A stretch of 64,000 nucleotides of DNA, from assembly GCA_017938925.1 (NCBI GenBank), contig JAGBAO010000002.1, positions 1-64,000 of the forward strand. Reading direction: 5' to 3'. The stretch comes from Bacteroidales bacterium. Lineage in GTDB: Bacteria > Bacteroidota > Bacteroidia > Bacteroidales > UBA932. The position numbers and the translations under genes were made by a program. The notes under the pieces are model-generated. The model was not told where the DNA came from and searched no databases. It saw only the letters and a program-made list of their open reading frames with translations. Positions 25,115 through 34,736 of this stretch are shown piece by piece (within the stretch, counting starts at the first letter, position 1; the number at the start of each line of letters is the position of its first letter).

Positions 25115-26962
25115 ATGGCAAAACTAATTTCTTTCAATCGCGCCGCCATTTCAATCATGCTTGCTGGCGCGGCGGTCTTATCGTGTGTAAATCCAGACTA
25201 TGACCTCTCCAAAGGCGTGGATATGGATATGACACTTCTTCCCAATACTACTATTCCTTTGGGAAACATTGCTTCTGTTTCTGTTTCGGATCTGTTCGGC
25301 GGTGAATCGTCAGGTCTGACTGTCAGTGAAGACGGTGACCTTTCAATTACATTCGGCGGAGGTGAATCGAGAACTTCGTTCGAGATGCCGCAGATCAATA
25401 TGGGAGGCGAAGACGGATTCACATCCGGCAATACGACGGTTCGCTTCAAGACAGGTATCGATGTTTCCGAAGTTCCTGATATTTCCTCTGACAAGGAGAT
25501 CCATTTCAGCGAAGTTGCCGATCAGGAGAATCAGAGTAATGACGGTCTGCTCGATACATACATGGAAATCGAAATCGACAAGGAACTTCCGAAAGAGATC
25601 CGCGACATCAAAGTCGTGAACATGAGTCATGCAATGCTGACTTATGTCTTCAGGGTGAGCGATGGAGGACTGCTTCATCTGAAGGAAGGATTCACCATGG
25701 AGTTCCCTCATTACATGGTTCTGGAGATGGCAGAACAGACCGACAGGTACTCACTGAAGGATGGTTACATAGTTGTCTTCAATGAGGACACCTTCATAAC
25801 TCACGAAAAGCCTTTGACCCTTCCGTTCCGTTTCAGGTCTGTTTATGGGCACGAATATGACGATCAGGGAAATCTCGTGAAGGATCTTCTGAGCATGGAA
25901 CCTGTTCTTGACGATCAGGGCAACAAGAAGGCAACGCATATATTCCATAAAGACAGACTTGACATCAAGGGAGACCTCTATCTGAAATACAGGGATTATG
26001 CAGATGCAAGAATTCCTGTTCCTTCTGGACTCGATATCCAGATGTTTGTGGAAATGACCGATCTTGAGATGACTTCCGCAGAACTGATGCTGGACGTGGA
26101 TTTCCCTATTGAACCGCAGGAAATAGAATTGGGCGGCAGTCTCGGCGGTATTTTTGACGATGAGGACAATGTGTTGGACCTCTATAATCCGTCACTGATA
26201 CTTTCGGTTGACAATAAGTCCCCGATGGCACTGAACGTAAATGCAGACATCACATCTCACGTGGGTTCAAAGGAAAAGACAGTGCATATAGGCGATGAGG
26301 TGTCTGATCCTATATATATCCGTCCGGACAGCAATGAGGAGTTCTGTCTCTCAGAGCACGGAAATGAGAAGGGAAATAATGCAAAAGAAGTGATTGTTCC
26401 CGGTCTGTCGGATCTGATCAAGGATATGCCTGATTTCGTGGAAATCCACAATGTTGAGATCGCGCAGGAAGACACTTTTGTCAAGGTTGATGCCGACAGC
26501 AGGTTCGATATGGTCATTGGTTACGATTTTGCGACTCCACTTTCTTTCGGTGAGGATCTTTCGATCGGTTTCTCATATGACATGGAGTTAGGAGCAGATG
26601 CTTCACTTGGCATGAAATCGCTGATCCTGTCGATGAATATGGAAAACACCATACCTCTGGAACTCTCCATAACGGGAGTGGCATTGGATGCTGAAGGCAA
26701 TGAGATTGAAGATGCGGATGTGGTCCTTGAAGCAGAGATTGAAGGTGGTACTGTGGACTCACCGGCTGTGACACCTGTGCAGGTTGTAATAAGCGAGGCT
26801 TCCAAGCCGGTTTCCAAGCTCAGACTGCAGATCGAGGCAACTTCGTCTGAAGACCTTGAAGGTGAAGTACTGAATGTGAAACAGGGACTGAACCTGAAGG
26901 ATATGGTCATCACACTTCCTGACGGTATCTCTTTAGATCTGACGTCTAACATTGAAAAATAG
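25115..26962 (+). CDS. Large beta-rich lipoprotein of unknown function
   Basis: A lipobox (LAGAAVLSC, C24) marks an exported lipoprotein. The remaining 590 residues are acidic and predicted beta-rich, with no enzyme motif (PDYDLSKGVDMDMTLLPN near the start, a recurring pattern of long alternating strands). It is directly followed by a DUF5723 outer-membrane protein gene, 7 bp later. The pair probably works together at the outer membrane. No family named with confidence. Confidence 0.7.
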   Translation: MAKLISFNRAAISIMLAGAAVLSCVNPDYDLSKGVDMDMTLLPNTTIPLGNIASVSVSDLFGGESSGLTVSEDGDLSITFGGGESRTSFEMPQINMGGEDGFTSGNTTVRFKTGIDVSEVPDISSDKEIHFSEVADQENQSNDGLLDTYMEIEIDKELPKEIRDIKVVNMSHAMLTYVFRVSDGGLLHLKEGFTMEFPHYMVLEMAEQTDRYSLKDGYIVVFNEDTFITHEKPLTLPFRFRSVYGHEYDDQGNLVKDLLSMEPVLDDQGNKKATHIFHKDRLDIKGDLYLKYRDYADARIPVPSGLDIQMFVEMTDLEMTSAELMLDVDFPIEPQEIELGGSLGGIFDDEDNVLDLYNPSLILSVDNKSPMALNVNADITSHVGSKEKTVHIGDEVSDPIYIRPDSNEEFCLSEHGNEKGNNAKEVIVPGLSDLIKDMPDFVEIHNVEIAQEDTFVKVDADSRFDMVIGYDFATPLSFGEDLSIGFSYDMELGADASLGMKSLILSMNMENTIPLELSITGVALDAEGNEIEDADVVLEAEIEGGTVDSPAVTPVQVVISEASKPVSKLRLQIEATSSEDLEGEVLNVKQGLNLKDMVITLPDGISLDLTSNIEK

Positions 26963-26969
26963 CCGTACC

Positions 26970-28415
26970 ATGAAGAGAATATCATATATATCACTGGCAG
27001 TAGCATTGTGTCTTACATCACTGTCATTGTCCGCTCAGCAGAATCTCAGAAGTGGATATTTCCTTGACGGATACACCTATAAATACAAGATGAATCCTGC
27101 TATGGCACCCAATAGAGGCTTCTTTGCCATGCCTCTGTTGGGAAATGTGGGAATCGGTATGGAAAGCAATCTGGGGCTGTCAGATTTCCTTTATCCTACG
27201 GAATCTGGACGACTGACAACATTCCTCAGCCCGCGAGTCTCTAATGAAGAGTTTCTCAGCAGGGTAGAAGAAAACAACAAGTTCAATACAAACCTTGATC
27301 TTGGACTTATAGCCTTCGGATTCAGAACCGGAAAATGTTACCACACCTTTGATGTATCTGCGCGAATTGATGGAGGCATGAACATTCCGGGAGGATTCTT
27401 CCGGTTCATGAAGGTGGGAGCTCAAGAAGGTATGACTGCATGGGATATTTCCAACATCGGAATGAGAATGTCGGCCAGAGCTGAGATTGCATACGGACTG
27501 TCGCGTTCTTTCCTTGATGAGTCTCTACGTATCGGAGTAAGGGCGAAATTACTTCTTGGAATCATCAGAGCTGATATTGCAATGGACAAGATGAGCATGG
27601 AGATGTCTTCGTCGCGTTGGGCAATTGAAGCTCATGGTCAGATGCATGCATCAGCTCCAATGCCTTTCTCAACCAAGGGAGAGAACGGCAATGCAGAGAG
27701 TCCTGACCAGAACAATATCGTAGACTGGTCTAATTTCAGCATGGCTGATTTCATGAAAGAAGGAGTAAGTCCAAGTTATGGATTTGCATTCGATCTGGGT
27801 GCGACATATGATTTCCTGGATTATTTCACAGCTTCTCTTGCTCTTCTTGATATGGGTGCAATGTCCTGGAAGAACAGCATGACTGCTGAGACCCCGACCA
27901 CAAGCTGGGAATTCACAGGTTTTGAGAGTGCTGATGTAGATCATATTGGAGAACAGCTCTCAAAGATGACTGAGGATATGATGAGTGCCTTCAATTTTGA
28001 AATGAAGGAGCGTGAGATCACGCATACGGCACCCCTTGCCATGACCATCAATGCTGGAATCGAGGCCAGGATGCCTTTCTATGAAAGGCTTTCGTTCGGA
28101 CTTCTTTACACTCAGAGGATAGAGGGTGCCTTTTCATGGTCGGAAGGCCGTCTTGCAGCGAGCGTTACTCCGGTCAATTTCCTTAGTCTCACGACCAATT
28201 ATGCCTTTTCGCATTTTGGACACTCTTGGGGAGGAGCCCTCAATCTTAATTTCCCAGGGTTCGGAATCTTCTTAGGAATGGACTCGTTTGCACCGCTTCT
28301 CAATGTGACTCCTCAGTTCATCCCTGTCAATTCGATCAACACGAATCTTGCATTTGGAATCAATTTCAACTTCGGTAAATACCACGGAAGGTTCACTAAA
28401 AAGGATAAGGAATAG
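26970..28415 (+). CDS. DUF5723-family outer-membrane protein
   Basis: A signal peptide (ending SLSAQQ) precedes a region typical of DUF5723: YFLDGYTYKYKMNPAMAPNR, then alternating amphipathic strands ending INFNFGKYHGRF, as in a PorV/FadL-like or other beta-barrel. The ATG at 26970 is chosen over an in-frame TTG at 26952 that overlaps the previous gene. Second gene of a two-gene operon closed by the hairpin at 28438. Function unknown. Confidence 0.8.
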   Translation: MKRISYISLAVALCLTSLSLSAQQNLRSGYFLDGYTYKYKMNPAMAPNRGFFAMPLLGNVGIGMESNLGLSDFLYPTESGRLTTFLSPRVSNEEFLSRVEENNKFNTNLDLGLIAFGFRTGKCYHTFDVSARIDGGMNIPGGFFRFMKVGAQEGMTAWDISNIGMRMSARAEIAYGLSRSFLDESLRIGVRAKLLLGIIRADIAMDKMSMEMSSSRWAIEAHGQMHASAPMPFSTKGENGNAESPDQNNIVDWSNFSMADFMKEGVSPSYGFAFDLGATYDFLDYFTASLALLDMGAMSWKNSMTAETPTTSWEFTGFESADVDHIGEQLSKMTEDMMSAFNFEMKEREITHTAPLAMTINAGIEARMPFYERLSFGLLYTQRIEGAFSWSEGRLAASVTPVNFLSLTTNYAFSHFGHSWGGALNLNFPGFGIFLGMDSFAPLLNVTPQFIPVNSINTNLAFGINFNFGKYHGRFTKKDKE

Positions 28416-28437
28416 TTCCGGTGTAAATATTATACAG

Positions 28438-28470
28438 CAAAGGCTTACCCGAGGTAAGCCTTTGTCTTTT
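28438..28470. terminator. Bidirectional terminator overlapping the end of the DUF1963 gene
   Basis: CAAAGGCTTACC (28438-28449) and GGTAAGCCTTTG (28453-28464) form a perfect 12-bp stem with a 3-nt loop, followed on the plus strand by TCTTTTT. The stop codon and last codons of the minus-strand gene lie inside the stem. Confidence 0.9.
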
Positions 28471-29074
28471 TCCAGTTTCCGTATCCCAGATCGGATTCCT
28501 TGATCATCAGGTTAAGGGTCATTCCTTCCGGGAAGTTCATTCCGCTGACCGGTTCGCTTGCCAGTTGAAGAAGATTGAGAAGATCAGGATACTTCCCTCT
28601 TGCATCACTTCCTGACGGTGAACCAAGCAGCTTGATGCCTTCTGCGTCGTCTTCACATTCCTCAAAGACTATTTCCAGTTCGCTCTCCGTGAGCTGCTGG
28701 CCTTCGTCGTCAACCATCATGCATGTCTGGAAGGTCTCGAAATTGATTGCCTTGGCGTATTTCACTGCGACATGTCCCTTTGGCCATTCCCCTGATCCCT
28801 GCTCTGTCGGTGATTCATATCCTAGCCACTGGTCTATGGCGGCAAAGAAATACAGCATGCCTTCGTGGGGAAGTTTTCCCTCCTTGTCGAACGGAGCTAT
28901 GTCCTCGCAGTTGATCTGACATACGAAGGTAAGAGGATAGTCGAAGGTTTCTCCGTCTTCTGTCACTTCAACTGTCGGATACTGCATGTTTTCCGGCATA
29001 TCCGGGTCGCCCCACCACTTGCTTCCGCAGAAGAGGATGCGTTCTGTCTTGTTCAATTTCAGTCTGATAGCCAT
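28445..29074 (-). CDS. DUF1963 (YwqG-like) protein
   Basis: The 209-residue soluble protein shows DUF1963 features: a WWGDPDMPENMQYP opening, FVCQINCEDIAPFDKEGKLP and GMLYFFAAIDQW. YwqG-type proteins are widespread; their role is unknown. The gene is convergent with the DUF5723 gene and ends inside a shared terminator hairpin. Confidence 0.8.
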   Translation of the reverse strand: MAIRLKLNKTERILFCGSKWWGDPDMPENMQYPTVEVTEDGETFDYPLTFVCQINCEDIAPFDKEGKLPHEGMLYFFAAIDQWLGYESPTEQGSGEWPKGHVAVKYAKAINFETFQTCMMVDDEGQQLTESELEIVFEECEDDAEGIKLLGSPSGSDARGKYPDLLNLLQLASEPVSGMNFPEGMTLNLMIKESDLGYGNWKKTKAYLG

Positions 29075-29136
29075 GTCATATAGTCTTTAGTTCTGCGAAA
29101 ATAGTAAAAAATCACATTAGTATATCCAAAAATTCC

Positions 29137-29144
29137 TATCTTTG
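29137..29144 (+). promoter_or_regulatory. -7 box of the acetyltransferase-like gene
   Basis: TATCTTTG, 25 bp before the ATG at 29170. Confidence 0.5.
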
Positions 29145-29169
29145 TATAGTGTGCTAAACCAAACTGATT

Positions 29170-30300
29170 ATGTCAATTCAAATCAAGACTGTAACCACAA
29201 GGAAAGACCTCAAGACTTTCGTAAGATACGCCAACAGACTTTATAAGGGAAACAAATATTATGTGCCGTCTATGCCGTTCGACGACATGAACACTCTCGA
29301 TAAGGAAAAGAACGGTGCCTTTGATTTCTGCAAGGCGGAATACTATCTCGCATACAAGGACGGAGAGGTTGTCGGCAGGGTTGCGGCAATAGTAAATTAC
29401 AAGGCGAATGAAGCCTGGAATGTAGATCAGGTCCGTTTCGGATGGTTCGACTTTATCGATGACCTGGAGGTGTCCAAGGCTCTTCTGGATGCAGTGGTGG
29501 CTTTCGGAAAGGCTCACGGAATGACACAGATAGTGGGACCTCTCGGATTCACCGATTTCGATCCCGAAGGCATGCTGGTCGAGGGATATGACCGCGTGAG
29601 CACCATGGCTCTCATATATAATCATCCTTACTATCCGGAGCACATGAAGAAGCACGGATATGTGAAGGAGACAGGCTGGCTTGAGTACCGCATAACAATC
29701 CCTGATGAACTTCCGGAAAAGCACATCAAGATTGCCGAGATTGTCAAGGAAAGATACAATCTGAAGATAGTAAAGAAGACAAAAAGGCAGATCCGCAAGG
29801 AGAAATACGGGCATAAGCTCTTCAGGCTCATCAACGAAACCTACTGCGTGCTATATGGATATTCGCTTCTTTCAGAGAAACAGATAGACCAGTATGTGGA
29901 TGTATATCTTGGTCTTGTAGATATGGAGATGCTTACGTTCATCGAAGATTCTGAAGGTGAACTCATTGGAGCCGGAATCACCATTCCGTCGATGGCTGAG
30001 GCTCTGCAGAAGTGCAACGGAGAGATATTCCCGTTCGGTTGGTACCATCTTCTCAAGAGCATGTACTGGGGCAAACCGGACACTCTTGACATGCTGCTGA
30101 TCGGTGTAAAGCCTGAGTGGCAGAACAAGGGTGTCAATTCCCTTCTGTTCGTCGATCTTTTCCAGCGCTACAAGAAGATGGGATTCAAATATGCAGAGAC
30201 AAATGCCAACCTTGAAACCAACGCCAAGGTGCAGGCAATGTGGACTCCGTTCGAGAGGGAGCAGCATAAGAAGCGCTGGGTCTTTGGTAAGGAGATATAG
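29170..30300 (+). CDS. GNAT-like N-acetyltransferase family protein
   Basis: At 376 residues this is a Bacteroidetes-type protein with two GNAT-like halves. The N-terminal part has AYKDGEVVGRVAAIVNYKAN, and the C-terminal part has DMLLIGVKPEWQNKGVNSLL followed by GFKYAETNANLETNAKVQAM, an acetyl-CoA-binding-like segment. Substrate unknown. It precedes rarA by 19 bp and may share its transcript. Confidence 0.75.
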   Translation: MSIQIKTVTTRKDLKTFVRYANRLYKGNKYYVPSMPFDDMNTLDKEKNGAFDFCKAEYYLAYKDGEVVGRVAAIVNYKANEAWNVDQVRFGWFDFIDDLEVSKALLDAVVAFGKAHGMTQIVGPLGFTDFDPEGMLVEGYDRVSTMALIYNHPYYPEHMKKHGYVKETGWLEYRITIPDELPEKHIKIAEIVKERYNLKIVKKTKRQIRKEKYGHKLFRLINETYCVLYGYSLLSEKQIDQYVDVYLGLVDMEMLTFIEDSEGELIGAGITIPSMAEALQKCNGEIFPFGWYHLLKSMYWGKPDTLDMLLIGVKPEWQNKGVNSLLFVDLFQRYKKMGFKYAETNANLETNAKVQAMWTPFEREQHKKRWVFGKEI

Positions 30301-30319
30301 ATTTCTCGATTAACTTGAA

Positions 30320-31636
30320 ATGACAATGATTGGAGACGATAATATAGGAAGAAGCAGGATGCTGCCTCCACTGCCTGAGAGGATGAGGCCCCATGACCTG
30401 GACGGTTACGTGGGCCAGAGACATCTTGTGGGCAAGGGATGCATTCTCAGGAATATGATCGAGAGCGGAAATCTCTCCTCATTCATTCTCTGGGGGCCTC
30501 CCGGTGTGGGAAAGACCACGCTTTCGCATATTGTCGCCAGATCGCTCGGACGAGAGTTCTTCACCCTTTCTGCGGTAAGTGCCGGTGTGAAGGATGTCCG
30601 TGATGTGATTGAACGTGCCCGTTCCAATTCCCTGTTTTCCGGAGGTGCTGCACCAATCCTCTTCATAGACGAGATCCATAGGTTCAACAAGGCTCAGCAG
30701 GATGCTCTGCTTGGAGCCGTGGAGGACGGAACCATAGTCCTTATAGGAGCAACGACAGAGAACCCTTCATTTGAGGTGATCACTCCCCTTCTTTCGCGCT
30801 GTCAGGTCTTTGTCTTGAAATCCTTGCAGAAGGAAGATCTTCAGCAGCTGCTGAGCAGGGCCCTGTCGGAAGATGAGGTGCTCAAGCACATGAAGATCGA
30901 GGTAAAGGAGACCGACGCACTCTTCAGATATAGTGCAGGTGATGCCCGCAAACTCCTTAATATTCTGGAAATTGTGGTGGGCTCCTTCGTCGGCGGAGAG
31001 GCCATTGTGATTGACAATAAGAGAGTGACATCCTGCCTTCAGGAGAACACTGCCATATACGACAAGGGCGGCGAGATGCATTACGATGTGATCTCGGCAT
31101 TCATCAAGAGTGTGCGTGGCTCTGATCCCAATGCCGCAGTCTATTATCTTGCCCGTATGCTGGACGGAGGAGAAGACCCGCTTTTCATTGCGCGCAGGCT
31201 CTGCATTCTGGCTGCTGAAGACGTCGGACTTGCCAATCCGAATGCTCTTCTTCTGGCCAATTCCACATTTCAGATAGTTCATTCCATAGGCATGCCTGAG
31301 GCTCGCATCCCCCTTGCGGAATGCACCATATATCTTGCATCATCTACAAAGAGCAACTCTGCTTATATGGCTATAAATGAGGCTCTTGCAGTGGCCAAGG
31401 ATACACAGACGGCAGCTGTGCCGCTGTATCTTAGAAATGCTCCTACAAAACTTATGGAGGAGCTTGGATACTCGGACGGATATAAATACGCACATGACTA
31501 TCCGGGACATTTCGCTGATCTGGAATTCATGCCGGAGGAACTCTCTGGAAAGAAATTCTACGAGCCTGCCGACAACAAGCAGGAAGATGTGCTGAGGGCG
31601 CGTCTGCAGGGACTTTGGCCTAAGTATTATAAGTAG
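30320..31636 (+). CDS. rarA: Replication-associated recombination protein A (RarA/MgsA)
   Basis: An AAA+ clamp-loader-like ATPase acting at stalled replication forks. Walker A is GPPGVGKTTL, Walker B is LFIDEIHRFNKAQQDALL and sensor 1 is GATTENPSFEV. The C-terminal MgsA region (MHYDVISAFIKSVRGSDPNA, IPLAECTIYLASSTKSN) is complete. The 438-residue length is normal. Convergent with tamL, 3 bp between stops. Confidence 0.95.
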   Translation: MTMIGDDNIGRSRMLPPLPERMRPHDLDGYVGQRHLVGKGCILRNMIESGNLSSFILWGPPGVGKTTLSHIVARSLGREFFTLSAVSAGVKDVRDVIERARSNSLFSGGAAPILFIDEIHRFNKAQQDALLGAVEDGTIVLIGATTENPSFEVITPLLSRCQVFVLKSLQKEDLQQLLSRALSEDEVLKHMKIEVKETDALFRYSAGDARKLLNILEIVVGSFVGGEAIVIDNKRVTSCLQENTAIYDKGGEMHYDVISAFIKSVRGSDPNAAVYYLARMLDGGEDPLFIARRLCILAAEDVGLANPNALLLANSTFQIVHSIGMPEARIPLAECTIYLASSTKSNSAYMAINEALAVAKDTQTAAVPLYLRNAPTKLMEELGYSDGYKYAHDYPGHFADLEFMPEELSGKKFYEPADNKQEDVLRARLQGLWPKYYK

Positions 31637-31639
31637 TCA

Positions 31640-33829
31640 TCAGAACGGATAGCCGACTCCGAAATGGAGGGCGTAACCGTCTCTCTTGAACCACTGGTCA
31701 GGACCCACCCACTTGATTTTCCTTGCAGGATCGTGAACCTTGAGACCGAGGTCAAGACGAAGAAGCATGAATCCGAAGTTCAGCCTCAATCCCACTCCCC
31801 AGTTTGCTGCGATGCTTTCTCCGAAGGTGTCCCATCTGAGCATGGACTCCTTACCGGCCTGAGTGCCGTCATCTTTGAGTGTCCACACATTTCCGGCATC
31901 AACAAAGACAGCACCGGCCACTTTCCAGAACATATTGAAGCGGTATTCGATATTGGCTTCCAGTTTCATGTCTCCTGTCTGGTTCGGGATGACGAACGAG
32001 GTGTCCATCGGCGAAAGTCCCGGACCCACTGTCCTTGCCTGCCATCCTCTGAGGCTGTTCGAGCCACCTCCGTAGAAATGCTTCTCGAACGGCAGCGCAG
32101 ATGAGTTGCCGTATGCATAACCCGCTCCTGCAAGAAGTCTTGTAGCTATAGCCTGGCCTCCGTTGCGTCCGAATATCCATGTTCTGCCCAAGGTTATTTC
32201 AGAACGGACGAACTGTGAATATGGTGTGTTCCAGATGGTTGCAAAACCGTCCTGATCCCTCTTCATCAGAGGCTTGAACAGACTAAGCATGTTGCCGGCG
32301 ATGTCGAACTGGAATCTTGTGTAGAAGAAACTCTCTGTCGGAATGCTGGCAGCATCCGTCGTGTAATACAATGTCATGCCGGAACCGAGGTCAAAGTGGT
32401 CCTGGTATGCATATCTTAGGAACGGGTCGTTTGCAAGTGTCTTGTAGAAATCCGGATCCAGATTGAACAGACGCACTATGTTGAGCTGCAGCGGATAAGC
32501 CTGGTAATAGAACCGGTCTCCTACCCTTCCGTTATAGCCGTAGGATGTGGATATGATGTTTCTCGTATATTCGGGTCTGTCCTGATAGTTGTAACTCAGA
32601 TTAATGTCTGTTCTTGGAATCGCACCCTTGAAATATCTGTATGGGAGCGGGAAGAACTTAGGAAAACTGAGTCCTGCGGATACACCGAATTCATTGGAAC
32701 GGACCGAGTCGTTGAACTTGAACTGGAAATTACCCATGAAGCTGAGATTCAGCCATTCTCCGCCACGGAATATGTTCTTGTGGTAGTATGAAAGCTGAGG
32801 GGAAACACCCAGCAGTCCAGATGAGTTCGTGGATCCCTCAAGGTTGACCTTGAAGCCCTGGAGCTTAGACTGAGACAATGAAATCGAGCAGTCCACAAGA
32901 TTCGTGTCCGCCTTTGACATTCCGATGTTGACACTGTTGAACACCCTCAATGATGCCAGCCTCGAGTAGGTCTGGTTTACAATATCAGAACTGTATGGTG
33001 CACCGGGAATAATGGTGTTCAGCTCCTTCAGTACCTTATCCTTTATCTTCAGAGTCTTGGGGTAGGTTATGCTGACATCGTTGAAGTAGAACTTGCGGAT
33101 CGGCTCAGCCTCCTTTGCTGTCTCGTTTCTCGTATATTCATGGACTGTAAGATGCAAGAGTGCGGAGTCAGGATACGTAAGCGTGTCTGCTTCAAAGAAA
33201 TAATAGTTCTTGTTGAATGTGTAGAATCCTTTGTTGCGCATGTCTGCGCTTGACCTTTCGGTTTCCGCTTCAAGAGCAGATTCCGAAAGATAGTCTCCCA
33301 CTTTTACGGTCATGGCTGAGGTGTCCTTCAGAAATGCTTCCGAGAATTCCCCACCTTCCGGAAGGGTGATCGAGAGCTGCTTTATAGGGTAGCGCTTGCC
33401 CAGCGTGACTTCGTATGTCACATTGACTTTCTTCCTTTTCACCGAAATGCGGCTTTCCACCTTTGAATCAAAATAACCGAGATATTCGAGACGGTTCTCC
33501 AGATTCAGAATCGAATTGTCGACCTGCTCGGCCTCATAGACGACAGGAGCTACTCCAATCTTGGTCACGAACTTGTCCCAGCCTTTTCCCTTTCCGTTCT
33601 GCCAGTTATATACGTTCAGGAAGGGATTCCAACCGAATATGAAATATGAATTCGGTTTCTGCTTGAGATATGCCTGCAGCTGGTTAGGATTGAAATGCTT
33701 GTCGTTCAGGATTTCGATTTCATTTTTTGCAAGGCGGTATTCATTATCCTGCAATACCTTCGTGGTGCTGCAGGAAATCAGGCAGGCAAATGCCATGACC
33801 GCTGTCGCTATGCGTCCGAAACCTTTCAT
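31640..33829 (-). CDS. TamL-type BamA/TamA-family outer-membrane lipoprotein
   Basis: A lipobox (CLISC, C20) is followed by the TamL start motif STTKVLQDNEYRLAKN, POTRA domains (about residues 90-400) and a 16-strand Omp85 barrel with FYGGGSNSLRGWQ, the conserved RGF/RGW loop, ending LHFGVGYPF. TamL is the lipidated Bacteroidetes counterpart of TamA and helps place proteins in the outer membrane. No TamB gene lies next to it here. Confidence 0.88.
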   Translation of the reverse strand: MKGFGRIATAVMAFACLISCSTTKVLQDNEYRLAKNEIEILNDKHFNPNQLQAYLKQKPNSYFIFGWNPFLNVYNWQNGKGKGWDKFVTKIGVAPVVYEAEQVDNSILNLENRLEYLGYFDSKVESRISVKRKKVNVTYEVTLGKRYPIKQLSITLPEGGEFSEAFLKDTSAMTVKVGDYLSESALEAETERSSADMRNKGFYTFNKNYYFFEADTLTYPDSALLHLTVHEYTRNETAKEAEPIRKFYFNDVSITYPKTLKIKDKVLKELNTIIPGAPYSSDIVNQTYSRLASLRVFNSVNIGMSKADTNLVDCSISLSQSKLQGFKVNLEGSTNSSGLLGVSPQLSYYHKNIFRGGEWLNLSFMGNFQFKFNDSVRSNEFGVSAGLSFPKFFPLPYRYFKGAIPRTDINLSYNYQDRPEYTRNIISTSYGYNGRVGDRFYYQAYPLQLNIVRLFNLDPDFYKTLANDPFLRYAYQDHFDLGSGMTLYYTTDAASIPTESFFYTRFQFDIAGNMLSLFKPLMKRDQDGFATIWNTPYSQFVRSEITLGRTWIFGRNGGQAIATRLLAGAGYAYGNSSALPFEKHFYGGGSNSLRGWQARTVGPGLSPMDTSFVIPNQTGDMKLEANIEYRFNMFWKVAGAVFVDAGNVWTLKDDGTQAGKESMLRWDTFGESIAANWGVGLRLNFGFMLLRLDLGLKVHDPARKIKWVGPDQWFKRDGYALHFGVGYPF

Positions 33830-33844
33830 CCGATTATAATCTTA

Positions 33845-33852
33845 CAAATTTA
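33845..33852 (-). promoter_or_regulatory. -7 box of the tamL-type gene
   Basis: The complement is TAAATTTG, 15 bp before the start at 33829. Confidence 0.5.
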
Positions 33853-33948
33853 CCTTAAAAAAGGGTTTTCTCAAAATTTTAGCCATAATTTGTGCAGGCC
33901 TGCGGCCAATGGAGCAGGTCTGCATGCCATGGATTGCAAAAAAATGTA

Positions 33949-33956
33949 TAAATTTG
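33949..33956 (+). promoter_or_regulatory. -7 box of the TrmH-type gene
   Basis: TAAATTTG, 15 bp before the ATG at 33972, divergent from the tamL-type promoter. Confidence 0.5.
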
Positions 33957-33971
33957 TGAGAATGTATCAAT

Positions 33972-34736
33972 ATGACGGCTATGGCAGCTATATCAAATAA
34001 TGAGATTAAAAGGGTTAAATCGTTGCAGCAGAAAAAGTTCAGAGATGAAACTGGGCTTTTTGTGGTGGAAGGTGAGAAGATGGTGGAGGAAGCCTGCGCC
34101 TCAGCCCTTGCGGTTGAGAAGGTGTACTATCGTGATGAGATCGGCCAGGAGGCTATGAGCAGGATATCTGCACTGACCTCTCCGTCTCCTGTTCTTGCCG
34201 TGGTGCGTAAGCCGTCAGACGTCTGTCTGGATTCCGCAGGACAGATCGAGTCTATTAAATCCAGGAGCGGGCTTTATCTGGGACTTGACTCAATACGTGA
34301 TCCAGGCAATCTCGGAACCATCCTGAGAATAGCAGACTGGTTCGGTATTGATGCCGTGTTTGCCACGCGTGACACTGTGGATGTGTTCAATCCTAAGGTG
34401 GTGCAGGCCACTATGGGAGCCATATTCAGAGTCAAGTTTCATTATGTGGACCTGCCGGAACTATCTCGCTGCATCCTTGATGCAGGCGGCAAGGTATATG
34501 GCACCTTTCTCGACGGCGGGAACATGTATCAGAGAAATCTGGAGACCGGAATCGCTTCACCGGTAATGATTGTGATCGGAAACGAGTCTGAGGGCATTTC
34601 AGACACTATGGCTGAACTGGTCTCTGACCGCCTGTACATACCTCCTTATCCTGCAGACAGCCCGGGTTCGGAATCTCTTAATGCGGCCATTGCCACGGCC
34701 CTGACAGTGGCTGAATTCAGACGCAGAACTATATGA
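33972..34736 (+). CDS. SpoU/TrmH-family RNA 2'-O-methyltransferase
   Basis: The N-terminal substrate-binding part (IKRVKSLQQKKFRDETGLFV) is followed by the knotted SPOUT domain. Motif 1 is LYLGLDSIRDPGNLGTILRI, motif 2 is VMIVIGNESEGIS and motif 3 is LYIPPYPADSPGSESLNAAI. Acts on rRNA or tRNA, target unknown. M4 (33981) is an alternative start. Its stop overlaps the next gene by 4 bp, so the two are coupled. Confidence 0.92.
   Translation: MTAMAAISNNEIKRVKSLQQKKFRDETGLFVVEGEKMVEEACASALAVEKVYYRDEIGQEAMSRISALTSPSPVLAVVRKPSDVCLDSAGQIESIKSRSGLYLGLDSIRDPGNLGTILRIADWFGIDAVFATRDTVDVFNPKVVQATMGAIFRVKFHYVDLPELSRCILDAGGKVYGTFLDGGNMYQRNLETGIASPVMIVIGNESEGISDTMAELVSDRLYIPPYPADSPGSESLNAAIATALTVAEFRRRTI

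Noticed and set aside
29173..29814. 213-codon frame opposite the acetyltransferase-like gene
   Set aside because: Shadow of the coding strand, which has a good promoter and GNAT motifs.
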